64,000 bases of DNA, from assembly GCA_050250915.1 (NCBI GenBank), contig JBFWNT010000013.1, positions 1-64,000 on the forward strand. Reading direction: 5' to 3'. Below the pieces are notes generated by a model that did not search any database, was not told where the DNA came from, and was given only the letters and a program-made list of their open reading frames with translations. Numbering within the stretch: position 1 is the stretch's first letter; every line of letters starts with the position of its first letter. Positions 59,756 to 64,000 of this stretch are shown one piece after another. Source of the DNA: Miltoncostaea sp050250915 (GTDB taxonomy: Bacteria; Actinomycetota; Thermoleophilia; Miltoncostaeales; Miltoncostaeaceae). A program made the position numbers and the translations under genes.

Positions 59756-60223
59756 CTAGCGGAGCTCGTAGACCTTGTAGGTGATCTGCAGCGTCTCCGG
59801 GTCGAGCTGCCCCTTCTGCACGGCCTGGAGCGAGTTGAGCCAGAGGTACCGCTCGTCCCCCGTCTCGAAGCGCGGCGTGGAGTACACGTGGCCGGGGCTC
59901 TCGAGTCCCTTGCTGATGTCGCAGCGGCCGGTGTACTGCACGTAGACGAGCGCTCCGTCGTCCGTCTCCAGCACGAACCGCACGTCCAGGCCGAAGACCC
60001 CGCCCGGCCCCGCCAGCCCCCAGTCGGCGCCGGAGCTCCCGCGGCTGCGGCCGCGCAGGCGGTCGCCGTCGAAGGTCGCCTCCCGCACCTCGAAGATGAT
60101 GCGGGTGCCGACGGGTGTGTCCTGCAGGACGATCGGTGGCGCCAGCTGCGCCCAGAGGGTCCCGAGCGGGACCAGCTCCATGTCGAGGTCGGCGCGTGCC
60201 TCGGGTCGAGAGGTCGTTGCCAT
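59756..60223 (-). CDS. DUF3237 family protein
   Basis: The 155-residue protein starts at ATG 60223 with AGGAGGG upstream. It is a beta-rich fold with ELVPLGTLWAQLAPPIVLQD (about 16-35), GLDVRFVLETDDGALVYVQY (about 77-96) and RYLWLNSLQAV (about 124-134), matching the DUF3237 family. Function is unknown; members are predicted to bind a small ligand in a barrel. It converges on the tRNA terminator. Confidence 0.82.
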   Translation of the reverse strand: MATTSRPEARADLDMELVPLGTLWAQLAPPIVLQDTPVGTRIIFEVREATFDGDRLRGRSRGSSGADWGLAGPGGVFGLDVRFVLETDDGALVYVQYTGRCDISKGLESPGHVYSTPRFETGDERYLWLNSLQAVQKGQLDPETLQITYKVYELR

Positions 60224-60413
60224 CGCTTCCAGCCCTCCTCGCGGCGTGGAGGATGGGCGCGACGTGACGCCGGCAGGATCCCGCCGCCGCGCGCCCGCGC
60301 GCCGATCACCCATCCCGTCTCGTGGCGATCACACGACGGCGCGAGCCCGGCGTCAACGCCGGGTTCGCATCACGAACCCGGGCCGGCCTCCCCGCCGCCC
60401 GGAGTGGACCGGT

Positions 60414-60962
60414 CTACCCGCCGGGGACCGGAGGGGACCTCAGCATCGTCGCCTGCCACCCGCGCACGAGGGCCTGCTTCTCGGCGGCGGACAGCTTCGC
60501 CGAGGAGTGCATCCATGTGTAGAAGGAGGGCGGCATCCCGCCGCCCTGGATCTGCTCGACGACGTCCCCGGCGCCGTCCTGCGGGCGGTTCCATTCGGAG
60601 ACGTCGAGCGCGGAGCGGCCGCCGTCGACGTCGCTCTGGACGAGCCACGACACCGGGGCGACGTTGCTGTACCAGGGCCAGGTCGTCAGGTTCGAGTGGC
60701 AGTCGCCGCAGGCCTGCGTGAAGAGGACCTCGGTCCGGGGGCTGTCCCAGGACGGCGTCCCGGTGACGGGCGGGTTCGTGTGCGCGCGGCCGTACGGGAT
60801 CACCTGGATGAGGGCGAAGAGGGCGATCGCGCCGAGCCCGCCCCAGACGATGACCTTCCGCCACCCCCGCAGGCGGGGTCCCCGGCCGTCCGGCGGCTCC
60901 GCACCGCCCCCACCCGCGCGGGTCGCCCCATCGTCGCCCGCCCGCCCGTCGTCGGTGCCCAC
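60414..60962 (-). CDS. Haem-binding domain protein, single-helix membrane anchor
   Basis: The 182-residue protein starts at GTG 60962 with GAGGGAGGGG upstream; ATG 61016 is an alternative. It has a hydrophilic head, one membrane helix (VIVWGGLGAIALFALIQVIP) and the haem-binding domain: TQACGDCHSNLTTWPWYSN, with CxxCH for covalent haem attachment outside the membrane. The distal part has GGGMPPSFYTWMHSSAKLS. It probably takes part in electron transfer in the envelope. Confidence 0.85.
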   Translation of the reverse strand: MGTDDGRAGDDGATRAGGGGAEPPDGRGPRLRGWRKVIVWGGLGAIALFALIQVIPYGRAHTNPPVTGTPSWDSPRTEVLFTQACGDCHSNLTTWPWYSNVAPVSWLVQSDVDGGRSALDVSEWNRPQDGAGDVVEQIQGGGMPPSFYTWMHSSAKLSAAEKQALVRGWQATMLRSPPVPGG

Positions 60963-61118
60963 GGCGCCCCCCTCCCTCGGCCGCGATGACGCGATCCTCC
61001 GGAGTGGAGGCGACATGCGGCATCCGGGGCGATACGGAGGCGCCCCGCGGCGTTCCCGAGGGCCGGCCGGCGCGCGGCGGCGCCGGCCGGCTCCCTCGGG
61101 CCGCGCGGGCGGCGTCGC

Positions 61119-61490
61119 TCAGCCGTGGTCCTCGAAGTCGGCGTGCCAGTCGTCGTGGATGCCACCCGGCGGCTGGTACGCCTTCGCGACGGACTGTGCC
61201 CGGCCGAGCGCGTCGAGGGTGTCCGACGATGTGAGCAGGGCGTTCGTCCGGACGTCGGCGATGCGGCCGCTCGCCAGGATCGCCACCGTCACCGCGGCCA
61301 CGGCGGCCGCGTCAGGGGCCTCGTAGATCGCCAGGCCGTCGTGGTCCCCCAGCATCCAGTAGAACGCCAGCAGCCTCCCGCCGGCTGCGCCGATCACCGC
61401 CCTGGCGGCCACCTCCCGGTCCTCCGGATGGCGCACCATTTCGCGCCACGCCGCCTTCTCGTAGGTGAAGAGGGCGAGATAGGTGGACAC
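61119..61490 (-). CDS. GYD-domain protein
   Basis: The 123-residue protein starts at GTG 61490, with GGAAGGAG 6-13 nt upstream. It is a ferredoxin-like fold: STYLALFTYEKAAWREM, GGRLLAFYWMLGDHDGLAIY (GYD-like core, about 40-59) and VTVAILASGRIADVRTN. GYD proteins are small, often dimeric and mostly uncharacterised. It lies between the haem-binding and RodZ-like genes and may belong to either transcript. Confidence 0.82.
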   Translation of the reverse strand: MSTYLALFTYEKAAWREMVRHPEDREVAARAVIGAAGGRLLAFYWMLGDHDGLAIYEAPDAAAVAAVTVAILASGRIADVRTNALLTSSDTLDALGRAQSVAKAYQPPGGIHDDWHADFEDHG

Positions 61491-61593
61491 CGTCGCGCTC
61501 CTTCCACTCGGGAAACCGGGTTCCCCGCCACTCTGGACCCGTCGGCCGCCCCCGGGCAACCGCCGGGGGCCGGCGCCGCGGTCCCGCCCGGCG

Positions 61594-62022
61594 CTACCCC
61601 ACCAGCGGGAGGTCCGCCCCGACGACCACGGCGAGCACCACCACCACCACGATCGCGATCAGCACGATGATCACCAGGGGCCGCCGCCAGCGCGGGCGCT
61701 GGCCCACGCCGCGGGGCGTGATCCGCGTCGCGGTCACCGTCACCGGGCGCGGCGCCGAGCGCCCGCCCGTCGGAGAGGGCGCCCCCGGCACCGGCAGCTC
61801 CTTCTCCGGGCCCTCGACCGCCACCCCCAGATGGGCGGCGTAGGCGCGGACGAATCCGCTCACGTACGCCGGGCCGGGCAGCGACTCGAAGCGGCCGTCC
61901 TCGATCGCGATGAGGTAGCGCTCGCGGATACGCGTGGCCGCGGCGCAGTCGGCGAGGTCCAGCCCCTGGCGCATCCGGGCCTCGCGAAGTCTCACCCCGA
62001 TGGGCGCGAGCTCCTCGTCCAC
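61594..62022 (-). CDS. RodZ-like helix-turn-helix membrane protein
   Basis: The 142-residue protein has an N-terminal HTH_25 domain (about 7-70): GVRLREARMRQGLDLADCAA, RIRERYLIAIEDGRFESLPG and AYVSGFVRAYAAHLG, as in RodZ. A basic spacer and one C-terminal membrane helix (VIIVLIAIVVVVVLAVVVGA) follow. The RodZ periplasmic domain is missing. It could organise the cytoskeleton or cell wall, or act as a membrane transcription factor. TAATCT 6 nt before the GTG suggests leaderless expression. Confidence 0.82.
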   Translation of the reverse strand: MDEELAPIGVRLREARMRQGLDLADCAAATRIRERYLIAIEDGRFESLPGPAYVSGFVRAYAAHLGVAVEGPEKELPVPGAPSPTGGRSAPRPVTVTATRITPRGVGQRPRWRRPLVIIVLIAIVVVVVLAVVVGADLPLVG

Positions 62023-62028
62023 GCGGGC

Positions 62029-62034
62029 AGATTA
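62029..62034 (-). promoter_or_regulatory. Candidate -10 element of RodZ-like gene
   Basis: Reading leftward, TAATCT ends 6 nt before the GTG start at 62022. There is no ribosome site in the gap, so the mRNA may be leaderless. Confidence 0.4.
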
Positions 62035-62081
62035 CGCGCGGGGGGCGGTCCGCGCGCGATCCGTCATGCTCCGGGGCGGAC

Positions 62082-62714
62082 GTGCGCGACCCTGACGACC
62101 ACTACGCGGCGCTCGACGTCGACCCCGCCGCGACCCGCGAGGAGATCCGCGAGGCCTGGCGGTTCCACCTCACGGCCTTCCACCCCGACCGCTTCCGCGA
62201 CCCCTCCCAGCGCGCCCGCGCCGAGGAGATCACCAAGGCCGCCAACGCCGCCTGGCAGGTCCTGGGCGACACGTCCCGCCGCCGGCGCTACGACCTGCGA
62301 CGCGAGCGCGACCGCGACGGCCGGGGCGCCACCGTGGCCCCCCAGGCCCCGCCCCCGCCGCCCGTGCGGGAGCTCCCGTGTCCGTCGTGCGCCACCCGCA
62401 GCCGCGTGCCCGACGCCGGCGGCCGCGTCGTGCAGCTCGCCTGCCCCGGCTGCGGCGACACCTTCCCCGCCATGATCGGCGCCCGCTGCGTCGGGCGCCC
62501 CCGCCTGGAGAAGCGGTGGCTGGGCCTGCGCTACCAGGCGGTGTTCGCCGACGAGGAGGGCCGGCTCAGCACCGTCGAGTTCCGGCGCCTCCCCGCCGAG
62601 CTCGCCCTCACCGAGGGCGAGCGGTTCTCGATCGTCTTCCACGCGCGCCGGGCGCGGCCGAAGTACGCGATCCTCCACGGCCCGGCGCTCGACGTGGGCT
62701 GGCGCGTCCGCTAA
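62082..62714 (+). CDS. J-domain protein with zinc ribbon
   Basis: The 210-residue protein starts at GTG. The N-terminal J domain (about 5-70) has DHYAALDVDPAATREEIREA and the HPD tripeptide in FHPDRFRDPS, so it should stimulate DnaK. A zinc ribbon follows (about 98-130; CPSCATRSRV, CPGCGDTFPA). A C-terminal beta domain (about 135-210) ends HARRARPKYAILHGP. It is unlike DnaJ itself in length and probably a specialised co-chaperone. It converges on the protease gene with a 4-nt overlap. Confidence 0.85.
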   Translation: MRDPDDHYAALDVDPAATREEIREAWRFHLTAFHPDRFRDPSQRARAEEITKAANAAWQVLGDTSRRRRYDLRRERDRDGRGATVAPQAPPPPPVRELPCPSCATRSRVPDAGGRVVQLACPGCGDTFPAMIGARCVGRPRLEKRWLGLRYQAVFADEEGRLSTVEFRRLPAELALTEGERFSIVFHARRARPKYAILHGPALDVGWRVR

Positions 62715-64000
62715 CGGCGGGCCCGCCCCGCGATGGTGAAGCGGACGCTGTTCACCGTCCCGATGCCCCGGGCCGTCATCACGTAGGTCCGCCCGGCGCG
62801 GAACCTGTGGGACAGCCCCGACGGCAGCGCGAAGCGCGACGGCCCCGCCCGCAGGGTCCGCGTGAACGACCCCAGCGCGCGCGGCGTCGACGCCGGCCGC
62901 ACCGAGAAGCGCACCCGGCCGGCCCGCGCCAGCGTGACGCGCACCACGGGCCGCCCGCCGGCGCGCACCGCCGGGATCGACCCGAGCGTCAGCGGCCGCG
63001 ACGCGGCCGGGGGCGTCACGCCCGTGACCGTCAGCGTCCGGGACGACGCCGGGGACGAGTTGCCGACCCCGTCCACCGCCTGCACCTGCCAGACGTGCCC
63101 GCCGCGGGTCATCTGGACCGTCGCGGACCGGGCCGTGCCCGGCAGCGTCCGCACCGCGACGCCGTCCACGATCACCTTGTACTGCGACACGCCGGTCAGC
63201 GCGTCCGCCGAGCCCGACCACGACAGGGTCACCGACGGGCCCGGCACCTTCGCGCCACCGGACGGCGCCGACAGCGGCGGCGCGCCCGGACCGGTGCGGT
63301 CGACCACGAGCCGCCGCGGAGTCGCGCTGCGCTGGTTGCCCACCGCGTCGCGGGCCGTGACGGTCCACAGGTGGTCGCCCTCGGGCATCGCGCCCGGCAC
63401 GCTCGCCGACGTCGCCCCGGCGGGGGCGGTGGCGACGGCGGCGCCGTCCAGGGTCAGCGTGTAGCCGGCCAGCCCGCTCTGGGCGTCCGCCGACGGCGAC
63501 CAGTGGAACACCGGGCTCAGCGCGTTCGTCGCCAGGCCGTCGGCCGGCGAGAGCAGCGAGAACGGGTCCGGGCCGCCCGTGTCGGGCGCCACGCCGTTCG
63601 CGCTCACGCTCAGCGCGCCGCTCAGGCTCAGGCGCCGGCCGCTGGAGGTGACGCCGGACATCGAGGTGATCGCGTCGCCGCCCAGGGTGATCGCCGCCTT
63701 CACCTGCCACGGCGCCAGGCCCGGGTCCTCGCCGAGCAGGACCGCCGCGACGCCGCTCACGTGCGGTGCGGCCATCGACGTCCCCGACTTGTAGCCGTAG
63801 GAGTTGCCGGGCATCGTGCTGCGGATCGTGTCGCCCGGTGCGCCCAGGTCGACGTTGGCGGCCCCGTAGTTCGAGAAGCCGGCCAGGGCGTCGGTGGAGG
63901 TCGTGGCGGCCACGCTGATCAGCGAGGACGCCGGGCAGTTCGCCGGCCACGAGCCGGTCGCGTCGTTGTTGGCCGAGTCGTTGCCCGCGGCGGCCACGAA
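62711..64000 (-). CDS. Subtilisin-like (S8) secreted protease, C-terminal part
   Basis: The 5' part lies beyond the right edge. The visible 429 codons begin in the S8 core: FVAAAGNDSANNDATGSW (oxyanion Asn region) and the catalytic Ser in SGTSMAAPHVSGVAAVL. The catalytic Asp and His must be outside the window. Downstream are two Ig/fibronectin-type modules (LLSPADGLATNALSPVFHWS, and another at about 260-350) and a C-terminal beta domain. The modules resemble those of the giant repeat protein. It is probably extracellular. Confidence 0.93.
   Translation of the reverse strand, partial: FVAAAGNDSANNDATGSWPANCPASSLISVAATTSTDALAGFSNYGAANVDLGAPGDTIRSTMPGNSYGYKSGTSMAAPHVSGVAAVLLGEDPGLAPWQVKAAITLGGDAITSMSGVTSSGRRLSLSGALSVSANGVAPDTGGPDPFSLLSPADGLATNALSPVFHWSPSADAQSGLAGYTLTLDGAAVATAPAGATSASVPGAMPEGDHLWTVTARDAVGNQRSATPRRLVVDRTGPGAPPLSAPSGGAKVPGPSVTLSWSGSADALTGVSQYKVIVDGVAVRTLPGTARSATVQMTRGGHVWQVQAVDGVGNSSPASSRTLTVTGVTPPAASRPLTLGSIPAVRAGGRPVVRVTLARAGRVRFSVRPASTPRALGSFTRTLRAGPSRFALPSGLSHRFRAGRTYVMTARGIGTVNSVRFTIAGRARR

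Overview
The window is very GC-rich (about 73%) with strong G/C third-position bias, and its gene content points to a deep actinobacterium, probably of the class Thermoleophilia. Three things support this: a NucS/EndoMS mismatch endonuclease, the run mnmA - DUF948 - alaS - ruvX - mltG - aroE - pilB, and type IV pilus motor genes in an otherwise actinobacterial setting. The lineage is an inference; there is no rRNA gene here. Most operons are tightly packed, with repeated 4-nt GTGA or ATGA stop/start overlaps.

Left part (1-22.4 kb). The left edge holds the last 41 codons of a DDE transposase. Then come metX-metW with a flippase-like membrane protein, a cupin, an MFS transporter, and a five-gene leftward operon: lipid kinase, phospholipase-D-type cardiolipin synthase, two CrcB fluoride channel subunits and a triple DUF190 protein. 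nucS and a YgjP-type metallopeptidase follow. Next are a TPR protein with a degenerate J domain, another MFS protein, an Rpf-like transglycosylase, a Bax-inhibitor-like protein, and a TetR/ABC drug-efflux set. At 19.8-21.2 kb lies an unusual fusion of a degenerate ECF sigma factor, an anti-sigma-type zinc motif, one membrane helix and a Pro/Thr-rich tail, preceded by a sigma28-like promoter.

Middle (22.4-45.8 kb). A 1744-residue secreted repeat protein dominates 22.4-27.6 kb. A NodB deacetylase and small membrane proteins follow. pilC-pilT and pilB, pointing left, are separated by a rightward copper-radical (galactose-oxidase-like) gene that is frameshifted near its 3' end and perhaps also at its 5' end. 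The long leftward housekeeping operon from an IscU-MnmA fusion down to aroE comes next. Two non-coding stretches here, 44.45-44.78 kb and 45.35-45.84 kb, carry conspicuous inverted repeats.

Right part (45.8-64 kb). This part has aspS-hisS, a glutamate formiminotransferase-like gene, paired multidrug/lipid-type ABC exporters, a complete carbohydrate ABC importer with its own ATPase, a DUF4032 kinase-like gene, and tRNA-Gln(CTG) and tRNA-Glu(CTC) with a strong terminator. Small stress- or redox-type genes, a RodZ-like HTH membrane protein and a J-domain/zinc-ribbon protein follow. The window closes inside a secreted subtilisin-like protease that runs off the edge.

Regulation. Several genes have a TANNNT hexamer 6-9 nt before the start codon, suggesting leaderless transcription. 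Two sites, before the sigma-like fusion gene and before pilB, share a sigma28-like pattern (TCAAG, a T-run, then CCGA), which may link surface-appendage genes to the membrane-anchored sigma-like protein.
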